The notes: generated by a model from the sequence alone, not told the origin. DNA of 45,278 nucleotides from Aphelidium insulamus (GCA_036784855.1 JAZDSV010000080.1:1-45278), one strand, 5' to 3'; shown: positions 19,704 to 31,737, counted from the stretch's first letter. Numbers and translations are program-made.

Positions 19704-21134
19704 ATGTCGAAGTTCCGACCATTTCTGAATGGCACATTTGTGGGTGGTGGCGTACGACGAGTGTTGATCAACCCCGCCACCCGGCAACCGCTGTCGGACT
19801 ATTCGTTGCATGAGGCAACTGTTGGCATGGTGGACGCGGCAGTGTCTGGTGCCAGAGACGCTCTGCCCGGCTGGAGTAGAGCGTCTGGCACTGTCCGACG
19901 GTTAGTTACACACTGATCGTTCCATCCTCAGTGGAAGCCAATGGTGTTCGGCAGAGATGCCCTGTTGGCCATGGCGAGTGGTGTTGAGCGGTACGGTGAC
20001 GAGTTTGCCCGCGCAGAGTGCGTCAATGTTGGCAAACCCATCGAACAAGCTCGCGCTGATGTTGCCGACTGTGTTCAAGTACTGCGCCACTATGCCGGTA
20101 TGATCCTGTTTAATGTGAAGACCTGTATTTCATTATGAGTATCTCGCAGGCTGGGCGGACAAACTGAGCGGTGAGCTAACTGGTTCTTATTGGATATATA
20201 CTGACTTTATCGATCTGAAGGCAAATTTGCGCACATAAATGAGCGGTTGAGGGCGCATACGGAGCGTTCCAAGGTGTGTCGCGGTGTCTTGTTCTGTACT
20301 TGTTAAAAACCATCACATCAGATCGGGGAAGCAATTGTGCGACATAATGGCGTGAACAAGATTAGTTTCACTGGGTCTGGTCAAGTGGGGCGTAGCATTG
20401 CAATCGCGGCCGCAGAGTCGAATTTGAAGCGAGTCACGCTGGAACTGGGCGGCAAGAGTCCGATGATTGTATTTCCGGATGCCGACATTGACTCTGCTGT
20501 GGTCGATGTGGCTGAGGCAATTCTAGGTATTGTCGCACAGCGTGAAGCTAACATATGCCTTGACACGATGATCCACAGCCAACATGGGCCAAAATTGTTG
20601 TGCTGGTACACGGCTCTACCTACACTCGGATATATACGATGATTTTCTGTCGCGACTCAAGACAAGAATGGAAAATGTGGTTTCCATTGGCGATCCACTG
20701 TCTGCATCACACAATTTTGGTCCCATCGGTACGCGAGTACATATATGAAATAATCTGACAACGCCAGTCAACAAGAGTCAATACGACAAGATTCGAGCGT
20801 ACATTGATGCAGCTGTGGCACGCGGAGTTCAGTCACTGTTGTCACCGCATGAGCTGAAGCACCTTGGCGGATTCTATATTGCGCCCACCGTGTTCCATAA
20901 TGTCAACGACGGCGACCGGCTGGCCAGTGATGAGATATTCGGACCCGTGTTGACAGTGCTAAAATATGCTCTGCTGTGCCACCACCCTCCTTAACCAGTA
21001 ACAGCTACAATTACGTGCATCCAGCATTCCCATTCGGCGGAATGAAGGCCAGTGGCTACGGCCAAGACCTGGGCGAAGAGGCTGTGCTGAACGAGTACTC
21101 GATATCACGCACAGTGTACACTCAAGTTCAATAA
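19704..21134 (+). CDS. Aldehyde dehydrogenase, lacking internal segments
   Basis: NAD(P)-dependent aldehyde dehydrogenase family, ALDH1/9-like. Seen: [49 protein letters not shown]; then, directly after two short introns, [20 protein letters not shown] and [20 protein letters not shown] (Glu268 equivalent in LELGG). After an intron, [20 protein letters not shown] carries the catalytic Cys. [12 protein letters not shown] holds the Glu399 equivalent, and the C terminus has [20 protein letters not shown]. Missing: the whole PWNFP...KPAEQTP part of the cofactor domain (about 80 residues, expected around 20275-20325) and about 45 residues before [10 protein letters not shown] (around 20970-21000). 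As it stands the enzyme would be inactive. Either it is a decayed gene or the assembly has lost sequence. Confidence 0.85.
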
Positions 21135-21156
21135 AAATTATTGAGCGACGTCATGT

Positions 21157-22519
21157 CTATTGTGCTGCATCTACTGCGGCACGACGAGACTTCAAGATGT
21201 TGGTGATGAAGAACTCGCCAGCCTTGAATGACGACCTGACCAGCGGGCCCGATGCGGTGTACTTGAAGCCCAGCTCCTTGCCTACTTCGGCCCAGTGGTC
21301 GAACCGTGCAGGTGTGACATACTCTGCCACCTTCATGTGCCGCTTGGTCGGCCGCATATATTGGCCCAGCGTGAGACAGTCCACATCGACACTCCGCAGT
21401 GCTGCATGAGATCATAAAAATTTGTACATTTCACTTATACCCAAGAAATACAGACCTTCCATGGCGTGGCGGACCTCGGCATCCGTTTCACCCAGCCCAA
21501 GCATTATGCTAGACTTTGTAATGAGCGTTGGTTTGACAATTTTGGCGTGCTTCAACACTGCCAGACTCTGCCGGAATGTGGCTCGCTTGTCGCGCACCAA
21601 CGGCGTCAGACTCTCGACCGTCTCTATGTTGTGCGCATACACGTCCAGTCCGGAGAGTGCCACTCGCTCCACTGCAGCCAAATCACCACCGAAATCACCC
21701 GTCAAACACTCGACGTGAATTTGTGGTGCCCTAATCGTTCAGTAAGCATTATTACAAATGGCGATTACAAAACAGTCTCACTTTTGTTTCAGCTTCTCAA
21801 TGGTCAGCGCGAAATGATCTGCGCCACCGTCCGGCAAGTCTATACATATATATGTAATGAGTAGGTGAACACATGCTTGTACAAGCATAAGAAACACACC
21901 GTCTCTGTCCACGGATGTCAGCACCACATAGTCCAGGCCCCAACGCGCGATTGCTTCCGCTGTATTCTCTGCCCATGGAATATGGTTTCTGGTACGTAAG
22001 CCCCGCGGAACAGAAGCGACACCCTCGCGTGCATTCATCTCCCATCAGCTGGCATTCATACATTAAACAAAGGTACCTTCATGGATTATGTATGAATGCA
22101 CGTACCATGATGGTGGCGGTGGCCGTCTGCTGCTCCCCACTGCCCTGGCATCTCACCGTTGGGATGTTTCTTCGCAGACCGTGCAGTTTGAGCTTCGCGC
22201 AACGCCCTGAGTCGCGTATACCTCCACGGAATTTCGTCTTTGTTTTCAGGTGGCAGACGGACGTGTCGCTGTCGTGCAGCCAGTCGAGCCGCCGTGGTCG
22301 CTGATGATGCAGCAGGTGGGGTGCCGGCGTGTGTGCCGTGGCTGCGGGAGTCGCCGCCACGAAATCGTCCAGATCGGCGGACGCGTCATCTTCACGCAGT
22401 CGCTGCGACAAGGCGGCCAGGCGGGGATGCCGCGTGGCACTAGAGGCTGCACGACGTGACACTGCGCCGCCCCAAGATGACGGCAGGCACGCACGGCCGG
22501 CAGATAGGCGCGCAATCAT
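21157..22519 (-). CDS. LIAS: Lipoyl synthase, mitochondrial
   Basis: Radical-SAM enzyme that inserts sulfur at C6 and C8 of protein-bound octanoate to make lipoyl groups on PDH, OGDH and GCS H. N terminus [20 protein letters not shown] with many Arg and no acids fits a mitochondrial presequence. RLDWLHD opens the domain; [16 protein letters not shown] and, after an intron, [14 protein letters not shown] follow, with the CxxxCxxC radical-SAM cluster ligands. Later: [61 protein letters not shown], and the last exon with [13 protein letters not shown], the conserved C-terminal Ser ligand region. The auxiliary-cluster motif CEE...CPN.GEC at 22133-22186 is present only if several single bases are corrected. 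Tail to tail with ALDH, 22 bp apart. Confidence 0.88.
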
Positions 22520-22766
22520 CAGGATCACTGCGCTGCGAGACAGACAACGGAGGCAGACAACAGAGAGACAAGGAGAAAAACATTTCTGCATTAATTTATT
22601 TTGAGTACGGAAGACTGCTAAGGAGCAAGTAAGAGAAGCACACAGTCATCACAGTGCAATTAATAAGCAGTTATATACTCTTCTGCAGCTTGGTAAGTTA
22701 CGCTGACCCGTGATATGTTCAAGGCTCTGACTGTACTTAGTTAATTACTTAGCTCTGTGCTTACAG

Positions 22767-22830
22767 CCACCAAACACAATCATCTAAACACAATCATACA
22801 TTGTACATACATTGTACATACATTGTAACG
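22767..22830 (+). repeat. Short tandem repeats upstream of the WD-repeat gene
   Basis: Two copies of an AAACACAATCAT unit followed by three copies of a TACATTG(TACA) unit ending at CATTGTAACG. They lie in the 400-bp gap upstream of the gene at 22920; this gap (22520-22919) shows nothing else. Confidence 0.6.
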
Positions 22831-22919
22831 CTCGTATGTAGGAATGCCGAGAATGTGGCGATTGGCTCACAAAGCTGCGCCCTGATTCCCCTACATTTAT
22901 AGGCAGTGCGAATATTTTG

Positions 22920-23848
22920 ATGGCACCGTTGTCCTGCTGGCAGGATTGCGGCGATGTTGGCCTGGCCGTGGCCGCCATATTCAGCGACTACTGGTCTCTA
23001 CAACGCTTTCTGTTAGCTGCGGTGGTCGCCGGATATCTAGTTATTCAATGTAGTTTGCACATTTTGACGCGTTTGTGCTTCCCCACTTTGCTAACAGGTA
23101 CAGATTATTGCCGGGGTGCGCGTCGGCAACGCGAATACCTGCCTGTTCATGCGCGCGAGAATCATAAACGCGATACACGTGACCACTTTTCTATGAAAGC
23201 TCTGCGCACCAAACCACTTGGAATGGATCAGCACCGCGATGAACTGCTCGATGCTGGCGCCGGGACTGTGTGCCGCGTGGCCGATGACGGACGGATATCT
23301 TTTTATGCCGCGTGCAACAATAATACAGCGCTACCTATTCGCGGTGTTGTGGGCAGCGTGTATGTCAATCTCTCGCTTGGACTGATGTTGGCTCGAGTGT
23401 GCGTGCACGGCGGCTCCTTGTGGTTGTTGCGCGACAACCAACTGAGCCGGCTGACGATGAAGCGCTGCGGTGTCAATGTAGTAATCCATTCGCATACATA
23501 CGTGGTGCACAGCGATTTGCTGGACACTGATAAGGTGCGTTTGATCAGTAATTAATGATCATGATGCAACTCATCGAGAAGGTCACGGCCATGTGCGTGT
23601 GGCAAGATACGCACCTGCTGGCATTATGCCTGGATGATGGCTCGATAAAGGTGTGGAGTATAGATACGCGGTATAATAGTGTGCTGTTGACGTGCGCCTG
23701 GCACGATTCATCTCCCGGTACCGCCATTTACAAATTTGTTCGATTTATCGATTGTGCCACTGTGGAAACCCGCGACCAGCACGGTACAGTGCGTCGTTGG
23801 ACGCTAGATGATGACAGAGGAGATCATAATACACATCTACTATATTGA
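22920..23848 (+). CDS. Small WD-repeat protein
   Basis: Two exons joined by a 47-nt intron (23535-23581) with TAATTAAT as a likely branch region, giving about 293 residues. The second exon has a clear WD40 blade: VTAMCVWQDTHLLALCLDDG then SIKVWSID, and a second weaker blade ending GTVRRWTLDDD. The first exon ends in blade-like strands (GTVCRVADDGRISFYAACNN; GVNVVIHSHTYVVHSDLLDT). The N terminus CGDVGLAVAAIFSDYWSLQR with following hydrophobic helix resembles an F-box or a membrane segment, so an F-box/WD substrate adaptor is possible but not shown. Only about four blades can be seen, fewer than the usual seven. The stop lies 4 bp from the PARG stop on the other strand. Confidence 0.6.
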
Positions 23849-23852
23849 TACT

Positions 23853-25507
23853 TTACACTTGCAGCTGTGTATTCAAATACGAGAATAGGTCTTGCCGTGG
23901 CGCTGCTGAATTATGTTCCAGTAGCTGGCCGTAGTTGAGCAGCATTACCACTACTTCTGATACTGTCTTGCCACCAAGCTGCATCAAGGACAGAAGTGAC
24001 TCCAGCGGATTGCTGCTGTGACTTCCTTGCGATCGTAATGCCACTTCACCGTACGGGCAGTAAAGCACTTGGATGGGATGGCCATGCCTAGATGATGTTT
24101 CCGCAATGGCGACCAGTTGAATAATGGCTTTGAGCTGCGTGTGGCCGCCAAACGCACCACAGCCCCAATTGCCGGTAGTGACACCGCTGACGGAACATGC
24201 CGAAGACGACTCCTTGCACTCTTGTTGCAATCCGCAATAAAACTTGTCTGCTTCTCGAAACAGGCAGCGCTGCGAGAATTGTCTGTGCAGCACCCGGGGA
24301 GACCTTTCAAACCGTAACGCGTCTACGGCTAACACTGAAGTCACAATACTGCCATTAGTTCTGTGCACGCGTTATTATAATCAGTTTCACCAGAATTTAA
24401 CATGCCTCGGATTTCTATCGTGATGATCTCCCGTGTACTTGAATGTCTGCGAATAGCCCGCATAGTTGGAAAACCTTTCCACGCCACTGATTAGTACGGC
24501 CTCATTGTCGGCCAGGCATTCGGTGAACAGCAACGAGCACAATAGTTCCGGGCAGATGGAAAACCGAATTTCCTCTTGTACAGATCCCTATACAAGGTGT
24601 TAGTTCAATTGATGCACAATTTTTGAGCTGAACTTACATTGCCGAGCACTCCGCCACCAAGAAACTTGTTGGCAAAGTCGGCCTGAATATACGCGCCATT
24701 CTGATCCTCGATAGCGTCAGAGTCTGCGAGTACCTTGAGCTGCACCCGGTCAAACTTGTTCGTGCTTCGAAGCCAGTTGGGACACTGATGGCGGTATAGA
24801 ACTTTTCGATGGAATGTCATCACGTTTGCGCTAGCATCTAGCATGCAATATAAGACTTCGGTATAATATCTGGGGATAGACCGTTCTTTGCCAGACGCGT
24901 AAAGTATGCCAAGATGCATACTAATTTTTGTACCTTGGCATCGCCCCGCTTTACGTTGGTGGCCGCCTCAAACAGCGTAGCAAAGTTGATCGACTGCAGT
25001 TTGCGGTGGCCACGCTCAGGGAATGTACAGAAGAATGCGTTGCAGAGGATTGCAGCTGCCTGCACACGTTTGCATGCAGTCTGTATCTATATTCCATGCA
25101 TACCTGCTGCCGGCTGAGTGTCACGGACGCGGCAATCTGTTGCGATAAGAGTGGTATCGGCCCGCCGGGAAACCAGCTATCAATCAATGCCGCCAAACTA
25201 GCCATCCAAGGCAGAGTTCTCTCACGCAGTTCAACGCCAGGCAGCGATTCAATGGCGCGCCGGAGACACACGAAATTGCGCGGTGGCCGGTTGCCAGTGA
25301 CATCCGACACGGCCACCAGCAAGTCCTGCGTAAAATGCAGTTAAACAACAATGCTCAGAGCGGTGCATGACGAGCCTGGACGTCGGCGGTGCTCCTAAAT
25401 GCACTCTGGTCACAGTCTCCAAGCATCTTGGCCACCAGGTGCCAGTCCGGTAATGTAGTCGGCCACGGTGCCAGTTCCACAATGTCTGGTGGTTGTGATG
25501 GGGGCAT
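23853..25507 (-). CDS. PARG: Poly(ADP-ribose) glycohydrolase
   Basis: Hydrolyses ribose-ribose bonds of poly(ADP-ribose). Start MPPSQPPDIVELAPWPTTLP then DWHLVAKMLGDCDQSAF. Family blocks in order: LIDSWFPGGPIPLLSQQIAA with VTLSRQQV; LCNAFFCTFPERG; INFATLFE; IQADFANKFLGGGVLG joined over an intron to SVQEEIRFSICPELL. This is the signature GGG-Xn-QEE, with both catalytic Glu residues present. Then NEAVLISGVERFSNYAGYSQ and TFKYTGDH; VLAVDALRF; FREADKFYCGL; and TTGNWGCGAFGGHTQLKAII. Introns are short. The junction after RFRSTADV-type sequence near 25360-25390 and the one near 24370-24400 are not fully resolved. The enzyme appears catalytically intact and implies that the organism makes poly(ADP-ribose). 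Confidence 0.9.
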
Positions 25508-25910
25508 TGCGTGTTTTCTTTCTCGTATCGGCCGCCTTATTCGTTGTCTATCAGCTTGCTCAGCCTTGCAGTTCAGCGGTAAAGCCAGTCAACGTCTTGC
25601 AGCCTGGCAGTTAAAAAATTCAACTTCTGTATGGAATATTTATTGTTGTGTACAATAAATATTTATGTAAAACATTTCGCAAGACACCATCAAGGCCCTC
25701 GTGGATACCCAAAGCAAAATCTTCCACACCAATACTCTCTTACATATTTAGCAACAGCAACGTTAGACAACACGGAACGGTAGCGTATATGGCATGGAGT
25801 GGAAATGGTGAGGCTCATGCGAGATCATTGCAACGGGGAAAATATAGCAGAGGTGCTTAATAATATTTGGGACGGAGAAATAGCCAGGGTTAAGGTTCTG
25901 GACAAGAGAG

Positions 25911-28653
25911 ATGCGAATGACCACGACAGACAAGCGCTGGCGGCACCGCTCCCCTTCGCCCGCAGAACGGGACAGAAGCTACCGCCACCGTCATGCGTCG
26001 CGCAGAGACAGCCGGAGCCGGAGCCGTAGTCGTAGTCGTAGTCGCAGTCGCAGCAGAAGCCGCGATCACTCTGATGCATATTATCGTCGTCATCGGAGCC
26101 GATGCCGGAGCCCTGCGCGTAGCCGGAGCAGAAGCCGGAGCCGCAGTGGCGATAGAGATCGTCCCTGGCGTCGAGGCAGCCATGGTGGCGCCAAGAATTA
26201 TCGCCGCGACGAGGGGTCACAGTATGCCCGAGATCGGGGCGACGACGCTCAAGCCAGTTACCGCACCACACGCCATTATCAAGATGTGCCGATGGCGGCA
26301 TCCAATTCGCGCCAAGAACGCAGCAGCAGCCGTAATATTATTGCTCGCCCATGTGGCGTCCATTATGATCTGAAGTCTAAATGGATGCTACATAGAAGTC
26401 CATGCTCTCTCCGAGGCGAGTCCTGCCCCGCCGCCGCCGGTTGAAAGTGCCGTGCAAAACTTTTTCGCCCAGCTGGAGCAGCCGGCAGAGCCCACGCAGT
26501 ACAACAGCATGGGGCCTGAAAGAACTCGCAACAGTGACCCAACGCGTCAGGTATGTACTGGCAATTCAGTTCTTAATATCATGTACTACAATTTTTCGTC
26601 TTTAGGCACCCGACCGCTTTGAAGAAGTTCTGGAACCCAGTCAGGACCTGATAATTCACAATCTGGAGTTTTCTGCTGTCGAGGCCGATGTATGCTGTGC
26701 TGCGTGAAGTCCATCACCGTTGCCTGTCTTTGCCTAAACGCTGACTCGGACTGTGCGTGTGTGTTCAGGTTGAGCGTGAGCTGCACAAATTGGGCGCCTC
26801 CATTGAGCATGTGCGGCTTATTCGCGATAAGAACACTGGCATGTCTCGTGGATTTGCCTTTGTCCGCTTCTCAAGGTGTGTAATAGTATACTGAATACTC
26901 GCAGCTCTCTTGCATGCTAATTATTGCAGCGTTGAACACGCCCGGCAGTTTCATGATAGAATGCAGCCTCAGATTTACCTGTTTGACCGCCCAGTGCGCA
27001 TCACCTACTGCCGCTATGACTTTGAACCCAGCGAATGGAAATGCCAAGGCGTACGTCGTGTCATGCTTCCTATTAAAGAAGCTGATTTGTCCGCAGTGTG
27101 GATGCGAAAACTTTCGCAAGCGCCTTAATTGCTATCGTTGCGGTGCAAACAAGCCAACAACCGGTATGTCACTTTCGATTAGGAGATTTTTACGATTTAC
27201 GATCTGGACAGGAAGCGTGACTATGCGCATAAATGATGGCGCGGATGATGTTGCTACCGAAGCGAATTTTGTGCTTGTTGCACGCGGAATGGACGCCCTT
27301 ACGGACGAGAAGCGCATATTTGTGGTGTTGCAAGAGTATGAGCCGGTGGAGGTGCGCCTTATCAGGGATTGCGCGACCAAAATATCGTTCGGATTTGCAT
27401 TCATTATATTTTCCGATGTTGCTGCAGCAGCACGATGTCTTGGTTCCACAAAGGCTAAGCCGTTGACAATCGACGGTAAATCGGTTTTGATCGACTTCGC
27501 GCGTACGACTGCTTTCCTCACGGCGCCTGGTGTCACGGATCAAAATGGTGTTGGGCCAAAGTATTGGGACGACTCGGCAATGTACACCGTTCATCAATCG
27601 GCCGCCAAGGTTGTCGCTGCCACAAACGACCCATCATCGTCCACCGCATGTACGTCAAATATTTCTGTGTCGTCATGGTTGAATAACGACGCAGCTGTTG
27701 TGGATGATGAATTGGCCGATTTTTATGCCGACCTCGGAGACTTGGTGACCGAGAGCGCTCCCGCTCCCACAATGTCCGCACCGGCAGATAATACTCCACT
27801 GGCCCACGCCGTGGTTGCTCAGAGCGAACAAATGTACTCGGGACCTTCAGAAGCACCGGCGGAAATTGATGCCGCATCTGACCATCTGTCCGACGTGGAA
27901 GCCGTAGTCGTTGCAATTGCCGACCTGAAGCCCAAGACAGACCAAGACTTTGTCAACCTGGATTTGATGGCGTGCATGCTTTGTGAGCGCCAGTTCGCTA
28001 CAGAGGCCGACATTAAGCGTCATTTGGAGCTCAGTGCACTTCACAAGACTCAGATGGCGGAATACCTGGAGGCGTTCGAGAGTGAGCGGCGTCGACAAGC
28101 AGCTTTAAGCGAAGTACCGCACGAAAAAGTCAACAAGGACCAGGCTGTGCGGCGGAAGAAGAAGAACCGTGAGAAAGCATACGGCTACATCACCAAGACC
28201 CAGAAAGAGCAAGGCTATATCACAGCGGAGCAGGCACGACTGATGTATGCCCAGCAGGCCTCTGGAACCCCACGGTAATCATAATTGATTGAACATGCTG
28301 TTTGATTATTGACCCTTGTAGAACCGCTTCTTCGGCAGAGAGCGAACTTGCGTCACAGCTCAAGAGTGGTGTGGGCGCTAAATTGTTACAAAAAATGGGA
28401 TGGAAGGACGGCGAAGGTCTCGGCAGGGAAAAGTCTGGCATTGTTGCACCAATTGAGGTAGATTCATGTTACAAATATTGCAAGCAAAGATGACTAACAC
28501 ATATATTAGGCAGAGTCGTATGGCAAGGGTGTCGGCATCGGGGCACACTCGGGGATGCCAGCATCGCATACTGGCGGCAATAGCACAGAAACATACAAGG
28601 AGAAAACTCGGCGGCACTTCCATTCGAGATTTCACGATTTGGGTCCGGCGTAG
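25911..28653 (+). CDS. RBM5/RBM10-type splicing regulator
   Basis: Nuclear RNA-binding protein of the RBM5/6/10 family. Domain order: N-terminal RS-rich region (residues about 10-90, with SRSRSRSRS tracts); NFFAQLEQPAEPTQYNSM; RRM1 with DLIIHNLEFSAVEADVEREL and MSRGFAFVRFSSVEHARQF; RanBP2 zinc finger WKCQG-CGCENFRKRLNCYRC GANKP (joined by an intron with a GTACGT donor); RRM2 with NFVLVARGMDALTDEKRIFV and KPLTIDGKSVLIDFAR; C2H2 finger CMLCERQFATEADIKRHLEL; coiled basic stretch; G-patch GVGAKLLQKMGWKDGEGLGR; and a C terminus HFHSRFHDLGPA. No OCRE domain is visible, unlike vertebrate RBM5/10. A one-base shift near 26395-26410 separates the RS exon from the NFFAQL frame. Convergent with alpha-glucosidase, 19 bp apart. 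Confidence 0.88.
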
Positions 28654-28672
28654 TAGGTAAATAAACGCATAG

Positions 28673-31600
28673 TCATTGCCAGAGGATGCTTAGGGGACTC
28701 GATGACCAGTCAATGGTCAAGTTCTGTATGCCTAGCTTATTCCTGATGGCATCGCAAGTCCAGCAATCCCTCGATAGCTGTACTCCGTCGACGGAAACAA
28801 CCTCGGGACAATTTGACACGCCGAGAATATCTACCCGTTCCAGCAATCCGTCAGACTTGTACATAAAGTGTCCATCGGTGGTCAGAGACGACCCGGATTT
28901 CCCACTGGTGACAGTCAGCTTCATGTAAGTTGTCGAAAACTGGTCCAGCCCCTCGGTCTCGCCATCATCAAGGTACAACGAACCGACAGCCTTGCCAGCT
29001 TCGTCCAGAGCAACCAGTAGCTGAAAATTATTACGCCGAGAATCGTCCGTAGTCATATCTGGAGTCTGAAGTGGCAGTATAGTGCCGCCGCGTATGTGCA
29101 GCGGAATAAATTGGAGAGGTGCATCCAGCCAGTGCCAGTCACCCGAGTCAGATCGGTGATCAAATACCAGCTCATGTTCATACCAATCGTACCACAAGGC
29201 TGGTCCGGGGAAGAAGGCGCGCACTTTATTAGCACCCTCTTCCATAACCGGAGATACGAGTATGCTATTGCCGAGCAAAAATTGACGATCAATGAATGGT
29301 AAGATGGAATCACAATTGGGGAACTCGAATATCAACGGTCGAATGACCATGTCACCGCGACTATGTGCTTCGTAGAACAGCGTATAATATACTGGCAATA
29401 GAGTGTATCGTATGTGGAGCGCTCTTTTCGATGCTTCGGCGACGGTAGGCCACAAGTACGGTTCCTGGGCCGGCATTCCGATGGCGTTGTGATTTCGTGC
29501 AAATGGATAAAATGCCCCGAGCTCCATCCAACGCGCGCACAGTTCCTCGCTTGCTTCCTCGAGAAATCCACAGATATCTGCACCAACGAGTGGAATGCCA
29601 AACAGCTGAAAATTAAGCATTGCGGGGATGCTGTAGTACAAATGATCCCACGACGACCAATTGTCGCCAGTCCAGTGACCGGCGTATGCGCCTGATCCCG
29701 AGAATGTGGAACGACTAAGAACAAACGGACGCTTTCTAGGATTCGTTGCTTGCAGCGCCCTCCTTGTCATGATTGCCTCGGCGTGACCTGCATACTTGAA
29801 GCGAAGTTGCAGACATCATGCAACTCACCGTATAAATTGTGCAAATCATAATGCCTCGAGTTATTATAATGAAGCACGTCTGGTGAAACGGTTTTCCACT
29901 GCAAGGGAGCCTCGATACCGAAATTATTGATTCTGTAGCCATCGAATTCGGAATCGACCAACTGTACTGCTCCATTGTCGTCACAGTGCCCATCGCAGAA
30001 GGAGGCCGGTTCATTCATGTCGATCCATAAGCCATCCACCGGTACGCGATCAATAAACCCTTTGATCCATTCTGTCCATAAAACTTGCATTGTCGGGTTA
30101 AAAAAGTCCGGAAACACCGACAACCTACAACAAATATCAATTCCGCTGGGTCACAGATTTCTCTTAAACGTACCCTGGCCACACCTTGCCAACAAACAGT
30201 GAACCATCCTTATTTTTCAAAAAGATATCAGCTGCAACACCTTGGTCATACACAGAGTATCCACGCTCCACTTTTATCGCCGGATCCACAATAAGAACGT
30301 ATCGCTGATGGCGAGAGTGAAGTTCATCAACAAAGTTGCGAACTGCATCTTCGGGAAAATTCACGGGATCAAATGTGAAATCCTTGAAACCATCCATGTA
30401 GCTGTCACGGATAAGATATGTGGATAGACGCAATTGGACAAAACCGTACTCAATGTCAGTCCACATGGTCTCAAGTGGAATGCGCGACTCTTGGAAGCGA
30501 TCAACCACGCCTCGCACTTCATCAATGTTTTTGTACCCATAACGGCACTGGTGGAAACCCAGCACCCAATATGGTATCATGTGAGGCCTGCCGACCACAT
30601 CCTGGTATTGCCCGACCACGTCGGCCGGACTGGGACCCGTGAACACGTAGAAGTCCAACACGCCGCCAACCACTTTGTACGTGATGGCACCGGTGCTTAG
30701 CACGACGTCCATACCGTTGGAATTGCGAAGAAATACTCCGTGTGCCGTCCCATCACGGATCTCGACGTGAAACGGATGCGAACCATAAATGTTCTCGTCC
30801 AGCGGCGTGGCGGCATCCCTAGCCCACATTGTCTGCCTAGTGCTGTTGGGATCTCGACGGAATGCATGTACCGTTTCCCCGTAACTGTAAAACATTAGCT
30901 AGATCAATGATAATATGTTGATTACCCATATATATGAGCGTTTGGCGGTACCCTGGTTGATATTTCCAGATACTTGGGTTCGAAAACAAGAGATGGCCTG
31001 TGTGGAACAGACGTATCAAATATGGCCACTCGGTCCGCTTTGCGTATGATACTAAAGGTAAAGGCGGAGGCGCTGGATGCCACGTCTTGTCCGATCATGA
31101 AATCGTAGTCCGCAGCTGCCATGGCCGCCTCCAACATTTCATCGCTGATCTGTGGGCGCGGCAATTGAGAGTTGGGTATCTCGTAGCGATCCGCGTTGGA
31201 ATCACCAATCCAAACACGGATGCGAGTGGCACTTTCCCAAGTCACTCGCACTGTCAGCTCTGGAATGTCTTGGCCGTACAGATTGCATTCATCGCCACTA
31301 TGTGCATCCTTCAAATGTCAGCTCAGTGAGATCAAGCATAAATTTTCTAGTACCCCATTTATCAGTTGGAGTCGGATTGTCCATTTGCCAGCTACCGGCA
31401 ATGGGATGGGACCACGCACGCGATATCCACGGCACCGACGACCGCGAAAACACCAAGGTGCCGTAGTGCTCTTAAGCGGTGACCAACAGCAACCTCGACT
31501 CAAACATCCAGACTCGTCAATCCCCTGATTGTGATCAACTTCTGTGATGGTGCACGCACGCATATAGGCATGGAATGCACGCACGTAATAGCCGCATTCC

Positions 31601-31737
31601 TGGCGCTGCGATGGGTGGGAGAGATCACAGACAGGCCGGTTGGATAGCGTAGGCCGTGGCAACAATGGCACTTGACTGTAGTGAGCGGCAACTGTGCATA
31701 TCAGGGCCGCGGCCGCAACGATGCCCCACTGTCGCAT
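28673..31737 (-). CDS. Lysosomal-type acid alpha-glucosidase (GH31)
   Basis: Family GH31 maltase-like enzyme, cleaving alpha-1,4/1,6 glucans. The ATG gives a signal peptide (MRQWGIVAAAALICTVAAHY), then a P-type trefoil domain with CDLSHPSQRQECGYY and ESGCLSRGCCWSPLKSTTAP. The N-terminal beta-sandwich has WESATRIRVWIGDSNADRYE. The barrel includes PYWVLGFHQCRYGYKNIDEV; WTDIDYMDGFKDFTFDP after removal of a 48-nt stop-free intron (30402-30449); LWIDMNEPASFCDG with the nucleophile Asp; and FAGH-equivalent YAGHWTGDNWSSWDHLYYSI with the acid/base Asp. The C terminus has FNFQLL-type beta strands and several Asn glycosylation sites. A one-base shift near 31312 lies between LTF and KDAHSGDE. A secreted or lysosomal location follows from the signal and trefoil. 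Upstream it diverges from the EF-hand gene. Confidence 0.9.

Noticed and set aside
25993-26373. Ala/Val/Gly-rich open frame overlapping the RS region
   Set aside because: It is another frame of the AGCCGG/CGTAGT repeats that encode the RS tracts of the RBM5/10 gene.
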